Below are positions 49,886 through 59,989 of a stretch of DNA of 64,000 bases, one piece after another; position 1 is the first letter of the stretch, and every line of letters begins with the position of its first letter. The notes under the pieces were generated by a model. The model was not told the DNA's origin, ran no database searches, and saw only the letters and a list, made by a program, of their open reading frames with translations. The position numbers and the translations under genes were made by a program. Source of the DNA: Parahaliea mediterranea (lineage in GTDB: Bacteria; Pseudomonadota; Gammaproteobacteria; Pseudomonadales; Halieaceae); contig NZ_QEWO01000002.1 of NCBI RefSeq assembly GCF_003402235.1, positions 744,001-808,000 of the forward strand, read 5' to 3'.

Positions 49886-52075
49886 ATGCCAATCACACGC
49901 CGTAGACACTCAAGCCGCATACGCCTTGCCGCAGCCGCCTTGTGCCTGCTGGTAGCGGCACTAAGCGAGGCAGCGGAGCGTCCACTCACGCTGGACGCCA
50001 TCTTCTCTAGCGACGATTTCGCCAACCCACTGCCGTCAAGCCTGCGTTGGCGCGATGACAGCACCGCCATCACCTACATTGATGCCAACTCCGGAGCGTT
50101 GCAGAGCCGCCCGGCAGACGGCGGCGAACCCACCACGCTGTTGGCCGCCCCCAGCCTGCAAGATGGCAGTAAAGCCCTGACCGCCACCGCGGCCACCTGG
50201 AGCCCCGACCTGACCTATGCCCTCATCGAAACCGATGCGCGCACCAGTTGGGATGGCCACACCGAAGGCGTCTACTACGTCTATAACCGGAAAACAGGCG
50301 ACCTGCGGGCACTGGCGGGTGGCGCCGTAGTGCGTTATGCCGAACTCGCACCAAACGGCCAGCATGTGGTGTATGTTCTCAATAACAACCTGTACTTGGC
50401 AGACACCCGTGGCGGCGAACCCGTAGCAATAACCCGCGATGGCGGGGAGCATGTATTCAACGGCGTGTTCGACTACGGCAGTAGCGAATTCGGCCAGCGC
50501 AAAGCCTGGCACTGGTCACCGGATAGCGCACAGATCGCCTTTTGGCGTCTTGATGCCACCGACGTACCCACCTACCCGCTGATTGACGAGCTGGGGAAGT
50601 ACAGCGAAGTACGCCGATTTCACTACCCCAATACCGGCGAAAGGCACGCCATTAACCGCATTGGCATCTATCGCATAGGCGACGGCTCTACCCGTTGGCT
50701 GGACACCGCCCACGACCCTGACGACTACCTGCCCCGCGTCGATTGGGACGACACGGGGCGCTATCTCTTCGTTCAGCATCTCACGCGCAATCACAAGCAG
50801 CTGCGCCTGTTGCGTTTCGACCTCGAACAGGGCGACCACACGGTTGCACTCACCGACACTGATCCTGCCTGGATCGACATTACCGACGACTTTACCGCCC
50901 TGCCCGGAGATAGCGGCGAATTCCTGTGGACCTCCGAGCGCAGCGGCTACCGTCATATCTACCGCTACCAGGATGGCAAGCTGCTGCCGCTCACCAGCGG
51001 CGAATGGTCCGTCGATGCCATCATTGGCCTATCCACTACAGAGGCAACCGTCTACTTTTATGCCAAGAAGGACTCGCTTGTCGATCAGCACGTCTATCGC
51101 GTTCCCCTTTCGGGCGGCGAGGTGACCCGGGTAACCGAGCCCGCGGGATGGCACCAGTGGCAACTGTCACCCAATGGCCAGTATGCCGTTGCCACTCACT
51201 CGACGGCCAACCGCCCTCAGGTCGTGCGGCTACGCAACCTGGCGAGCGGCAACAGCGTGCCACTGGCGAACAAACCGGTCGCCGGCATGCTCGACTACGC
51301 CCTGCCGCAAACAGAGTTCATCCAGTTTAAAACCGATGACGGCGTCACTCTCAACGGCTATTTCATCAAGCCGCTGGATTTCGACCCCAACAAACAATAC
51401 CCGGTTATCGCCTACGCCTACGGCAATGCCGGCTCGCAGATTGTGGTCAATCGCTGGGGCACCCAGCGCGGCGCGAGCCAGGATCTGTGGCACCGCTACA
51501 TGGCCCAGCAAGGCTATGTGATCTTTGCCATGGACAACCGCACCACCACAGGCCGAGGAAAGGCCGCCAAGAATCTGACCTATGGCCACTATGGCAAATA
51601 CGCAGTGCTGGACGAACTGCAGGGCGTGGCCTACCTGAAGACCTTGCCCTGGGTAGACCCAACGCGCATTGGGTTCTGGGGCTGGAGCGGTGGTGGCTAC
51701 CTGGCGGCAGCGCTCATGACCAAAGGCGCCCCCCACTTCAAAGCGGCGGTTAGCGTAGCGCCGGTCATCGACCTGACGCGCTACCAGGCTGTGGGAGTCG
51801 AGCGCTGGATGGGAACACCGCAAGACAACCCCGAAGGCTACGCCGCTGTCAATCTGATGAATTACGCCGATCGCCTGCAGGGCAAGCTGCTGTTGATGCA
51901 CGGCACCGGCGACGAGAACGTCAAGTTTGCCTTCACCCTGCAATTTGTAGACGCCTTGATTGCCGCAGACAAACAGTTCGACATGGTGGTTTACCCCAAC
52001 CAGCGGCACACCATCGCCGGTGCGCGCAAACATGTATTCAGTACCATGACCCGCTATTTTGAACAAAACCTGTAA
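49886..52075 (+). CDS. Secreted S9 peptidase (dipeptidyl peptidase IV-like)
   Basis: A 729-residue exported protein; the signal is basic (RRRHSSRIRLAAAALC) and ends near SEAAE. The N-terminal DPPIV beta-propeller (about 60-480) is followed by an alpha/beta-hydrolase domain. The catalytic Ser is S601 in GWSGGGYLAA, with Asp in HGTGDENVKF and His in NQRHTIAGA. DPPIV enzymes remove X-Pro or X-Ala dipeptides in the periplasm. It fits a peptide-using cluster with RidA, DUF885 and amidohydrolase genes. Confidence 0.92.
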   Translation: MPITRRRHSSRIRLAAAALCLLVAALSEAAERPLTLDAIFSSDDFANPLPSSLRWRDDSTAITYIDANSGALQSRPADGGEPTTLLAAPSLQDGSKALTATAATWSPDLTYALIETDARTSWDGHTEGVYYVYNRKTGDLRALAGGAVVRYAELAPNGQHVVYVLNNNLYLADTRGGEPVAITRDGGEHVFNGVFDYGSSEFGQRKAWHWSPDSAQIAFWRLDATDVPTYPLIDELGKYSEVRRFHYPNTGERHAINRIGIYRIGDGSTRWLDTAHDPDDYLPRVDWDDTGRYLFVQHLTRNHKQLRLLRFDLEQGDHTVALTDTDPAWIDITDDFTALPGDSGEFLWTSERSGYRHIYRYQDGKLLPLTSGEWSVDAIIGLSTTEATVYFYAKKDSLVDQHVYRVPLSGGEVTRVTEPAGWHQWQLSPNGQYAVATHSTANRPQVVRLRNLASGNSVPLANKPVAGMLDYALPQTEFIQFKTDDGVTLNGYFIKPLDFDPNKQYPVIAYAYGNAGSQIVVNRWGTQRGASQDLWHRYMAQQGYVIFAMDNRTTTGRGKAAKNLTYGHYGKYAVLDELQGVAYLKTLPWVDPTRIGFWGWSGGGYLAAALMTKGAPHFKAAVSVAPVIDLTRYQAVGVERWMGTPQDNPEGYAAVNLMNYADRLQGKLLLMHGTGDENVKFAFTLQFVDALIAADKQFDMVVYPNQRHTIAGARKHVFSTMTRYFEQNL

Positions 52076-52097
52076 CCCCGCTGAGGAGCAGACGCCC

Positions 52098-52517
52098 ATG
52101 AGCAAACAGACCATCAATCCCCAAACGCTGTATGCCAGCACTCAGTACGGCTTCTCCCATGCCGTAAAGTCCAGCCGCAACACCACTATCCACTGTGCAG
52201 GCCAGGTGGCCTGGGACAAGGACTACAATGTGGTCGGTGGCAACGACATCGGCGCCCAGGCGCGGCAAGCCCTGGCCAACCTGAAGGAAGTGCTGGCAGC
52301 AGCTGGCGCCGGTATCGAGGATATCGTCCGCCTGCGTACCTATGTGGTGAATCACCAGCCCGAGTATCTTGAGCCCATCGGCATGGCCCTCGGCGAGTTT
52401 TACGGTGATGTCACACCGGCGGCCAATACCTGGATCGGCGTGCAAGCACTGGCCATGCCCGATTTTCTGGTGGAAATTGAGGCAACCGCCGAAATAAACG
52501 AATCAGCCCTTCTATAG
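52098..52517 (+). CDS. RidA/YjgF-family protein
   Basis: A 139-residue RidA-like protein. It shows YGFSHAVKSSRNTTIHCAGQV, then QARQALANLKEVLAAAGAG, IVRLRTYVV and the ending FLVEIEATAEI with the family Glu. Archetypal RidA hydrolyses reactive enamines/imines released by amino-acid enzymes; the conserved Arg (R in VRLRTYV) is present. The start is the ATG after GAGGAG; an earlier ATG 13 codons upstream would overlap the peptidase gene. Confidence 0.9.
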   Translation: MSKQTINPQTLYASTQYGFSHAVKSSRNTTIHCAGQVAWDKDYNVVGGNDIGAQARQALANLKEVLAAAGAGIEDIVRLRTYVVNHQPEYLEPIGMALGEFYGDVTPAANTWIGVQALAMPDFLVEIEATAEINESALL

Positions 52518-52523
52518 AATACA

Positions 52524-54077
52524 ATGGCCACATTTCACGTGAACCGGCGCCGCCTGTTGCAGATGGGTGCTGCCACGGCCCTGCTATCCATTCCCGGCTT
52601 GCGCGCCTCCACACAAGCCCCATTGCAGCGGTCCACTGCCCAGGGCCCGGTAACGGGGGTCGAGCATTCGGATAGCTTCGCCTTCTACGGAATTCCTTTC
52701 GCCGCCGCACCCGTGGGGGACCTGCGTTTTCGTGCACCGCGGGAACCGCTACCGCGGCATCGGCCACTGAGGGCTACCAATTTCGCGTCCGCGCCAATGC
52801 AAAGGCAACCCAGGCCTGGCCTTTACATGGACGGCCCAATGCCGCTGTCCGAAGACTGCCTGCACCTGAATATCTGGACCCCCAAAGAGTCCGGCCCACA
52901 TCCCGTCTATGTCTGGATTCACGGCGGCGGCAATGTGGCGGGTGCCAGCCGGATGCCGGTGTTCGATGGCAACCGCCTTGCCCGCCACGGCATCGTTTGT
53001 GTCAGTGTCAGTTATCGGGTCGGCGTATTCGGCTTCCTCGATGTCAGTTCCATCCTTGGTAGCGATTACGCAGGCAGCGGCAATAACGGCCTGCTGGACA
53101 TCGTGCAAGCGCTGCAATGGGTGCGCGCGAACATTGCAGAATTTGGCGGCGATCCGGATGCGCTGACCATCGGCGGCCAAAGCGCGGGCGGAAAGAACGT
53201 GTGCTCTTTGCTGACACTTCCCGCTGCCAGGGGCCTGTTCCGGGCCGCGATCTGTGAAAGCGGCGGTGCCGAAACCGCAATGACCGCCGAGCGCGCGCAT
53301 AGGATGGCCGGTGATTTCGAAACCGCCGCCGATGGCCTGGACCTTCTGACAGCGCCACCCGCAGCGTTACTGGAGGCGCAGATCCGCTTTAGTGCGGGCT
53401 GGGACCGGAAATACCCGTTCCGGGCAATCATCGATGGTATCCATCTGAACGATGTGCCGCTTTATGCCATGCGCGACGGGAAAGGCATTGACGTGCCAGT
53501 GCTGATGGGTACCACGCGGGACGAAAGCGCCTTCTTTGGCCCGAACACCGATGGCAGCGGTACGGTGGTGCAGGATGACATCGCCAACATGGCGATCAAG
53601 CGATTCAACGCGATTTACGCCGAATACGATGCGGCCCTGCCCAACGCGACACCAACCGAGCGCCGCTATGCCGCGCTGACCGCCGAAGAATACTGGATAC
53701 CGACGATCCGCGCCGCCGATATGCTGGCAGCCGCGGAGCACAAGGTGCATGTCTATCGCCTGGATATGGCGCGGACCCGGCCACCAAATGCAGGATATGC
53801 AGTTCACGGGTCAGAACTGCCACTGGTCTGGTCAAAGCTGGATGACCCCCGTTCTGCAGAACTGGGGCCCGAAGGGCCAGCGGCACGACAACTGTCCGAT
53901 CTGATGCATTCCGACTGGGTCCAGTTCATCAGAACGGGAAGGCTGCGTGAGGATTGGCCCACCTATGACACCGGGCGCGCAACGATGATCTATGATGCGG
54001 ATACGCGAATAGTGAACGACCCCGATGCAGACCAGCGCCGCCTCTGGCCTGCAATGGCGTTCGATTTCCCGCTGTAA
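52524..54077 (+). CDS. Type B carboxylesterase, exported by twin-arginine-like signal
   Basis: A 517-residue esterase of the carboxylesterase/cholinesterase family. The N-terminus VNRRRLLQMGAATALLS looks like a Tat signal. The nucleophile is Ser in GGQSAGGKNVCSLL, with oxyanion strip WIHGGGNVAGAS and His in YAVHGSELPLVW. It hydrolyses esters or amides in the periplasm. It starts six bases after ridA. The last third has somewhat lower GC but no sign of transfer strong enough to claim. Confidence 0.9.
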   Translation: MATFHVNRRRLLQMGAATALLSIPGLRASTQAPLQRSTAQGPVTGVEHSDSFAFYGIPFAAAPVGDLRFRAPREPLPRHRPLRATNFASAPMQRQPRPGLYMDGPMPLSEDCLHLNIWTPKESGPHPVYVWIHGGGNVAGASRMPVFDGNRLARHGIVCVSVSYRVGVFGFLDVSSILGSDYAGSGNNGLLDIVQALQWVRANIAEFGGDPDALTIGGQSAGGKNVCSLLTLPAARGLFRAAICESGGAETAMTAERAHRMAGDFETAADGLDLLTAPPAALLEAQIRFSAGWDRKYPFRAIIDGIHLNDVPLYAMRDGKGIDVPVLMGTTRDESAFFGPNTDGSGTVVQDDIANMAIKRFNAIYAEYDAALPNATPTERRYAALTAEEYWIPTIRAADMLAAAEHKVHVYRLDMARTRPPNAGYAVHGSELPLVWSKLDDPRSAELGPEGPAARQLSDLMHSDWVQFIRTGRLREDWPTYDTGRATMIYDADTRIVNDPDADQRRLWPAMAFDFPL

Positions 54078-54222
54078 GTATCGCAGTCATAGTCAGCGCC
54101 GACGCCTTTCTGTGCTTGGCAAAGAACGGACCGACCACAGGAGAGACCGGCCCGGGACATTGCCGGCCGGGATAGTCGCTCCCCGCTAAGGTTCGCCCAG
54201 TATCCCCGCCGGCAGTAAACTG
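54078..54222. other. Convergent gap with GC-rich dyad
   Basis: The 145 bases between the esterase and the next minus-strand gene include an ACCGGC...GCCGGC dyad near 54145-54170. It could help terminate both transcripts, but no T-run follows. Confidence 0.35.
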
Positions 54223-54945
54223 TCAGTGCTTGACCGGAAAAACCCTGCCATCGGCCAGCTTCAACGCGTTGCCGTCAAAACTTGCTGTCAGTGACACGTC
54301 GCGCAGATTCTGCACCAGACCTTCGACACCTTCAGACCAGCGAATCACTTCAAGGGACATCCGTTTACCTTCCTGGCGATAGGTTCCGTAACCCGTTACC
54401 GCGCTTTTTTCGTCACCATTGACCAGCACAAAGTAGCCACCGGCGAAGGCCAGCATGCCGTTTTCCAGGGGATAGATATCAGCCCCGGTCGCGTCACCCA
54501 TTTTTTCCAGGTTCTGCACAGTACCGCTGCCAAACACCAGGGTCATCTCCTCGCCGTCGCGGGAAACATCGAGATCGTGCTCGGTGACACCGGCGTCGGA
54601 GAGTGGAGTGTCGCCAACCGGAGCGAGACCCAGGGTCTGGCCCACCTTGAGCTGGATACCTTTTTCGGTCGTCTTGTAAGTACCGGTATGCGCCATCGAT
54701 TGTTGCTGCGCATAGGGCTCGCCATTGAACACAGCCTGCTGCAGGAATTTACCATCGGCCATCAGAAAAACACCGGTCAGGGGCATGTCTTTGCCACTGG
54801 AACTCGTCAGTCCGGTGTATTTCCATAGCCCCTCCACCGGGCCCGGCGCACCCTCGGCGTGAGAAGCAGCAGGGAGCAGGAGCAGTCCGAGAGCGGTAGC
54901 ACCGCCCAACAGGAGTTGTTTGGTCAGGTTTTTAAGGCTTTTCAT
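54223..54945 (-). CDS. Secreted protein of unknown function, beta-rich
   Basis: A 240-residue protein with a clear signal peptide (LLLGGATALGLLLLPAASHA). The mature part has WKYTGLTSSSGKDMPLTGVF, then GTYKTTEKGIQLKV, GYGTYRQEGKRMSLEVIRW and DVSLTASFDGNALKLADGR. These G-x-Y/W-x and beta-strand periodicities suggest a lipocalin-like barrel, seen also in proteins near amidohydrolases. I do not recognise a named family. It is 40 or so bases before the amidohydrolase gene on the same strand. Confidence 0.8.
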   Translation of the reverse strand: MKSLKNLTKQLLLGGATALGLLLLPAASHAEGAPGPVEGLWKYTGLTSSSGKDMPLTGVFLMADGKFLQQAVFNGEPYAQQQSMAHTGTYKTTEKGIQLKVGQTLGLAPVGDTPLSDAGVTEHDLDVSRDGEEMTLVFGSGTVQNLEKMGDATGADIYPLENGMLAFAGGYFVLVNGDEKSAVTGYGTYRQEGKRMSLEVIRWSEGVEGLVQNLRDVSLTASFDGNALKLADGRVFPVKH

Positions 54946-54991
54946 AAGGTTATCTCTTTCGTTGTCATCAGGAAGTGCCCGGGCGTGCCAA

Positions 54992-56272
54992 CTACCGGGC
55001 CAGTTCGTTGCGATAGACTTCGCCGCCCTTCATCACCATGCGAATATCGCGCAGCGCCTTGATATCACGGGTCGGATCGGAGGACAGGGCAACAATGTCC
55101 GCATACTTGCCAACTTCCAGCGAACCTATATCGGCATCGGCACCGAGCATGCGTGCCGGCTGAATGGTGGCGGCCTGCAAGGCCTCCATGTGGGACATGC
55201 CTGCCTCCACATAGTATTGCGCCTCGCGGGCGGTAGCAGTGGTGCCATCATTGGGCTCCTGGGGTAGCTGATCGGTACCCAGGGCAATGTTCACGCCTTC
55301 ATTAATGGCCGTCTGCAGCATTTTCCAGTGCTCTTCGCCGGTGGAGTTGCGGCGCTCCAGATACCAGTCGGGCGAGCCGATACGGGTAAAGAAGGGCTCC
55401 GAGGCCGGCTGACTCACCACGATGGTCGGCACCAGCCACGTACCCTGCTTTTTCATCTTGCGCAGGATGTCGCGATCCAGGAAATAGCCATGCTCGATAC
55501 TGTCGACACCGGCATCCACCGCCACATCGGTTGCAATGGAGGACCCGGAATGAGCGGCCACCTTGGCCCCGAAACGGTGCGCGGCATCGACAACGGCGTT
55601 GATTTCCTCCGGTGTCATCAAGGGCTCGGCGATGCCACCCCCGTCGGTCGCTATGCCGCCGGAAATCAGGATCTTGACCCAGCTGGCACCGCGGCTGATC
55701 TCCCGCCGCGCTTTCTTGATAAGCTCATACGGGCCATCGGCGAAGGTTTCACCGGGTGCAGAGCCATGGCCTCCCGTAATCGCCAGGTACTCCCCGGCGC
55801 TGAAAATCCGCGGGCCTACATAATCACCGTGCTCAATCGCCGCTTTCACTGCCATGTCACCGCGGGCGTGCTCGCCGGGCATACGAATGGTTGTTACGCC
55901 GGCTTCCAGTGCACCCTGGGCATTGGCCATCATGCGCAGCGCCAGGGCGCCCGATGATTCATTGGCCAGTTCCGCTTCCATTTTCCCCGGCAGAATCAGC
56001 CCCAGGTGAACATGCATGTTCATCAAACCCGGAATCAGCCAGGTACCGCTGGCATCCACCCGGTCAGCACCTTCAGGCACATTCACCTCACCGCGCCTGC
56101 CGATGGCGGTAATGCGCTCGTCTTCAACAAGCACCACCGCATCCTTGAGGATGTCGCCGCTGCTGATGTCCACTACGTTGCCGCCAACAACTGCACGGAG
56201 TTCCGCCAGTGCAACGGGGCTGGCCAGCAACGGCATCAACATCGCAAACCACAGTGTTCGCACGCTTTTCAT
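54992..56272 (-). CDS. Secreted metal-dependent amidohydrolase (prolidase/imidazolonepropionase-like)
   Basis: A 426-residue exported amidohydrolase. After a signal (TLWFAMLMPLLASPVALA) come metal ligands MNMHVHLGLI (H-x-H), a Lys region SWVKILISGG, AAHSGSSI, SIEHGYFLD and the Asp of LGTDQLPQE. The group includes secreted Xaa-Pro and Xaa-Arg dipeptidases. GAGG lies nine bases before the ATG at 56272; an ATG two codons earlier is also possible. It follows the DUF885 genes in the same direction. Confidence 0.9.
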   Translation of the reverse strand: MKSVRTLWFAMLMPLLASPVALAELRAVVGGNVVDISSGDILKDAVVLVEDERITAIGRRGEVNVPEGADRVDASGTWLIPGLMNMHVHLGLILPGKMEAELANESSGALALRMMANAQGALEAGVTTIRMPGEHARGDMAVKAAIEHGDYVGPRIFSAGEYLAITGGHGSAPGETFADGPYELIKKARREISRGASWVKILISGGIATDGGGIAEPLMTPEEINAVVDAAHRFGAKVAAHSGSSIATDVAVDAGVDSIEHGYFLDRDILRKMKKQGTWLVPTIVVSQPASEPFFTRIGSPDWYLERRNSTGEEHWKMLQTAINEGVNIALGTDQLPQEPNDGTTATAREAQYYVEAGMSHMEALQAATIQPARMLGADADIGSLEVGKYADIVALSSDPTRDIKALRDIRMVMKGGEVYRNELAR

Positions 56273-56316
56273 TGTCATCTACCTCATCTGTTTTCTGGTT
56301 TTCCGGGGGTATATAT

Positions 56317-58122
56317 TCACTGGCGGCTGGCGGTCGCAATCCAGCGGTCGATCTGTTGCTCCAACAGGTGCAGCGGCACCGGCCCGCTGCGCAGAACCAA
56401 TGCGTGGTAGTCGCGGCTGTCGAATTGCTCACCAAGGCCCGCTGCGGCGCGCTCACGCAACTCAAGCAGTTTACCCATGCCAATTCTGAAGGCGGTGGCC
56501 TGCCCGGGCACAGCCAGGTATCGGTCCACCGCCCTTTCGTTGTTCTCAACTGAACTCGCCGTGTTGTCATTGAGATAGGCGATGGCCTTCTCACGCGACC
56601 AGCGCCTGGCATGCAGCCCGCTGTCCACCACCAGACGGCAGGCACGCCAGAGCTCGCCGGCCAGGCGACCAAATTGGGCATAAGGGTCCTGATACAGTCC
56701 CATATCGTTTGCGAGCGACTCGGCGTACAGGGCCCACCCTTCGGTGTAGGCGGTATTCTGCCACCAGGTGTAATACTGCCGGATGGCGGGAATGGCTGGT
56801 TCAGTCTGCATCACCGCTGCCTGCAGATGGTGGCCCGGCACCCCTTCATGGAAGAGCAGCGCGGGCAAATCGTAACGGGCAGCCCCTGCCATGTCATACA
56901 TGCCAAGGTAGACCGTGCCCAACTTGCCTTCAGCAACATTACCCGCCTCATAAAAGCCAACTGGCGCAGACTTCTCCCGATAGGCCTCGATTCGCTTGAC
57001 CCTCAGCGGCGCGGGAAGCTCCCCGGGAATCACCTCACCTACCCGCGCCACAGCGCCATCGACCAGTTGCTGGGCCAGTGCAAGATAGGCGGAGCGGCCC
57101 TCGCTGCTATTGTCGAAATAGAACTGGGGATCGGTTTTGAGATGCGCTAGAAAGTCCTTCAAGTTGCCATCGAAGCCCACCTGCTCACGGATGGCATCCA
57201 TCTCACGATGCAACCGCTCGACTTCAGCGAGCCCCAGTGCATGCACCTCATCGGGACTAATGTCGGTGGTGGTGTACTGACGGAGCAGAAACCGGTAGAA
57301 AGCATCGCCATCGGGCATGCGCCAGACACCATCGTTGCCCCGCGCCCGGGCCTGCTCCGCTTGCAGCTCTGCCACCAGGCGCGCATAGGCTGGCGCGAAG
57401 GCGCCATCGAACGCTGCACGAGCACCCTGCAACAGCGCCTGGTGTTGCGCCTCAGGCAATGCCAACTTCTGCAACTTGCGCTGGAAATCACTCAGGATCA
57501 CATTGTCATCACCCACACCGCTTGCGATGGATTGGGCTGACTGGATCAGGCGTGGAAACAACGCAGCGGGCAGCTGGAAACCCCGGGCTTCACGAACCTT
57601 GAGCGCAGCAATCAACTGATCGACCGGCTCACCAACACTTGCCAGCCTATGTATATAGGCTTCCGCTGCAGCAACGTCATCGACGGTATGGTAGTTGACC
57701 AGCACGCCAGTAATTTCAAGGTGCAGGCCGACAATCTGGTTGATGGGATTGATATGGTAGCGCCAGCGGTCGCGCTCAAGGCGCAGGTTGAGATCCGCCT
57801 CGAAGGCGCTGTAATTCAGTTGGGCAGTGCTATCAAGTTGCTCCGCATCAATATCACGATGCAGGCGCGTAAGATCAGCGCGCACCTCGGCCACGCCGCG
57901 TTCATAGGCCTCTGCCGAAAGATCTGGCCAGGCATCCATGCCGCTGCGCCTGCCCAGTTTGGTCGCCAGTATCGGATCACTCTGAACACGGCGTTCGTAA
58001 ACGGCATCAAGCATGTCATCGAGCTTCTGCGCCTCGGTGGATAGAGCCGACAGCGGGAGCAATAGCAATAACAATAGACAGCTGAATTGGCTGCGCCAGA
58101 CCATTGTGCGATTGAAGATCAC
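56317..58122 (-). CDS. Secreted DUF885-family metallohydrolase (1)
   Basis: A 601-residue exported protein with signal FSCLLLLLLLPLSALS. The zinc motif is LLFHEGVPGHHLQAA (H-E-x2-P-G-H), and helical strips include GNVAEGKLGTVYLGMYDMAG and YTEGWALYAESLANDMGLY. DUF885 proteins are M-type peptidase-like enzymes of largely unknown substrate. It is paired with a second DUF885 gene 17 bases upstream on the same strand, suggesting two steps or two substrates. The ATG of MIFNRTM is used. Confidence 0.9.
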   Translation of the reverse strand: MIFNRTMVWRSQFSCLLLLLLLPLSALSTEAQKLDDMLDAVYERRVQSDPILATKLGRRSGMDAWPDLSAEAYERGVAEVRADLTRLHRDIDAEQLDSTAQLNYSAFEADLNLRLERDRWRYHINPINQIVGLHLEITGVLVNYHTVDDVAAAEAYIHRLASVGEPVDQLIAALKVREARGFQLPAALFPRLIQSAQSIASGVGDDNVILSDFQRKLQKLALPEAQHQALLQGARAAFDGAFAPAYARLVAELQAEQARARGNDGVWRMPDGDAFYRFLLRQYTTTDISPDEVHALGLAEVERLHREMDAIREQVGFDGNLKDFLAHLKTDPQFYFDNSSEGRSAYLALAQQLVDGAVARVGEVIPGELPAPLRVKRIEAYREKSAPVGFYEAGNVAEGKLGTVYLGMYDMAGAARYDLPALLFHEGVPGHHLQAAVMQTEPAIPAIRQYYTWWQNTAYTEGWALYAESLANDMGLYQDPYAQFGRLAGELWRACRLVVDSGLHARRWSREKAIAYLNDNTASSVENNERAVDRYLAVPGQATAFRIGMGKLLELRERAAAGLGEQFDSRDYHALVLRSGPVPLHLLEQQIDRWIATASRQ

Positions 58123-58139
58123 GTTTGCTGATTCCCCGT

Positions 58140-59906
58140 TCAGAATGAGTGCGCAGCACTTCCACCAAGCAACGCCGGCAGATCGGGGACCGGGATTGGC
58201 CCGGCCTGCAACACGGCATCCACCAACGCTCGCTGATTGAATTTATCGCCCTGTCGTTCCTGCTGCTTGCGCCAAAGCTGCTGAAACTGGTGATAGCCGA
58301 CGAAATAGTCCGTTAGTTGCATCGGTGAATTGACAACCCGCTGCCAAAGGTTGACCGCAAACTGCGGCGCCAGCAATCCGCGTTCCACCGCGAAGGCCGC
58401 CACTTTATCCTCGCCCCAGCCACGGGTATGAACCATTACGCTGACGTAGCTGCGGGTCGCATTCTCCAGGCGCTTGCGGTAGTGGGCCAGCCAGGTCAGT
58501 GGATCATCATCTCCCCAGCCCGCCTCCAGCATCAGCACCTCGCTGAAGCTGCCCCAGCCTTCCACGTACGCGCCGTTGGCAAAGATGGAGCGAATCGGCG
58601 GCGCGTGGGTTACCGCCACCTTGTACTGCATATAGTGTCCCGGGAACATCTCGTGGGAGATGATCATGGTATTAAAATGCGTGTTGAATGAGCGATAGAA
58701 GCCTTCAGCAACGATTGGACTGACATCGGCCGGGATGGAGGGCAGGTAAAACAGCGTATTCGACTGCGGCATGAAGGGACCTGCGGGATAGACACCACCC
58801 ACCGCCGCACCCGCGAAATGATCCGGTGAACTGGCGATAAGGAGAGTCGTTGGCTGTGGCACTGTCGCCAACTGCTTCTCGCGCACGAACTGCTCCGCCG
58901 CGTGGGTCATGTCACTGAACTGTTGCAGGAAGTCAGCACGATTGTCTGCGCGGTCGCCCTCCATGGCCGAGAGCGCCGCGGCGAGCAGCGCTGCGTCATC
59001 GGGTGCGGGCGCTGCATCACGGCGTGTGTGTCGCCACCATTCCCTTGCAGTGGCAACCATGCGTTGCCGAACCTGATCTATCTCTGCCAGGGCATGCTTG
59101 GCCAGCGCCTCGGGCGTCAGGCGGCCGTCGCTGCGCTGCTCGAGTCGCGCTGCATAGCGCGCTTCACCCATGGATGGCGAGTCCACCGCCACAGGCAGCA
59201 CTTTTTGCCCAATGTGGCGGCGCAGGGCGCGCACCGCTTGGGCCGTATCGCGGGCCGCCGAAGATAACGCTGGCTCGGCTGCGCCCTCCTGCGGTAGCAA
59301 CAGCGTCGGCAATGCATCCTGGAAGAAGTCGGCGGTCGCTTCCAGTGAACGCATGGCGGACTCACTACGCAGGCGATTTCCGGCTGTAAGTTCACGGCGT
59401 CCCTGCTCACAGAGTGTACGGATACCGGCGAGCCTGGCCAAAACCGCATCGCGCTTCTGCGCCAGTGTCAATCGCTCGCTTACCAACAGGTAGGTCAAGG
59501 CCTGGGAGATCTGTTCGGCATACCATTCAGGTTGGTTCTGCAGGGGGTGATCATCCCGCCACAGCGCCAGTTCAGCGTTCACCTGCCGCGCCAGCACCAT
59601 GGCGTCTATGCGGTCACTGGCATCAGCAGGTGTGGCCCTGGCAGCCAGTTCATCCCTCAGAGCCCGGTTTGCACTGCGCCATTGCGCGAGATTGTTATCG
59701 GAATAATCTTCAAACTGCGCGGCTGCCTCTTGCGATCCTTCGGCGAAGGCGCGCGTTGGATAGAAGGCGGTCCACAGGGATAGATAGCGGTCAGCCAGTT
59801 CGTCGATCGTTGCGGAGTTCGCTGCGGGGATACAACACCCGAGCACGAGAATACCGAGCAGGCGATTGCAGAATTTTCGCGGGAATGCCGTCATCCAGAT
59901 GACCAC
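58140..59906 (-). CDS. Secreted DUF885-family metallohydrolase (2)
   Basis: A 588-residue exported protein; the signal is LLGILVLGCCIPAANS. The zinc motif is IISHEMFPGHYMQYK (H-E-x2-P-G-H), with VEGWGSFSEVLMLEAGWG as the later conserved strip. It is clearly divergent from the neighbour, with little identity outside the motif region. It begins after an intergenic hairpin that separates it from the TonB receptor gene. ATG choices 59906 or 59894 cannot be separated. Confidence 0.9.
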   Translation of the reverse strand: MVIWMTAFPRKFCNRLLGILVLGCCIPAANSATIDELADRYLSLWTAFYPTRAFAEGSQEAAAQFEDYSDNNLAQWRSANRALRDELAARATPADASDRIDAMVLARQVNAELALWRDDHPLQNQPEWYAEQISQALTYLLVSERLTLAQKRDAVLARLAGIRTLCEQGRRELTAGNRLRSESAMRSLEATADFFQDALPTLLLPQEGAAEPALSSAARDTAQAVRALRRHIGQKVLPVAVDSPSMGEARYAARLEQRSDGRLTPEALAKHALAEIDQVRQRMVATAREWWRHTRRDAAPAPDDAALLAAALSAMEGDRADNRADFLQQFSDMTHAAEQFVREKQLATVPQPTTLLIASSPDHFAGAAVGGVYPAGPFMPQSNTLFYLPSIPADVSPIVAEGFYRSFNTHFNTMIISHEMFPGHYMQYKVAVTHAPPIRSIFANGAYVEGWGSFSEVLMLEAGWGDDDPLTWLAHYRKRLENATRSYVSVMVHTRGWGEDKVAAFAVERGLLAPQFAVNLWQRVVNSPMQLTDYFVGYHQFQQLWRKQQERQGDKFNQRALVDAVLQAGPIPVPDLPALLGGSAAHSF

Positions 59907-59927
59907 CTTTAGCAGAGTCCGGTGAGA

Positions 59928-59962
59928 AAAGAGCGCGGGGGCGCCGAGTAACCACCCCCGCG
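59928..59962 (-). terminator. Likely terminator or attenuator after the second TonB receptor
   Basis: On the minus strand a stem CGCGGGGG / CCCCCGCG (59955-59962 with 59934-59941) with a 13-base loop is followed by CTCTTTTCTC. It lies between the TonB receptor stop and the DUF885 gene, so it may lower expression of the downstream enzymes relative to the receptor. Confidence 0.55.
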
Positions 59963-59989
59963 AAAGCGTCGACCTGGGTCAGACGGCGG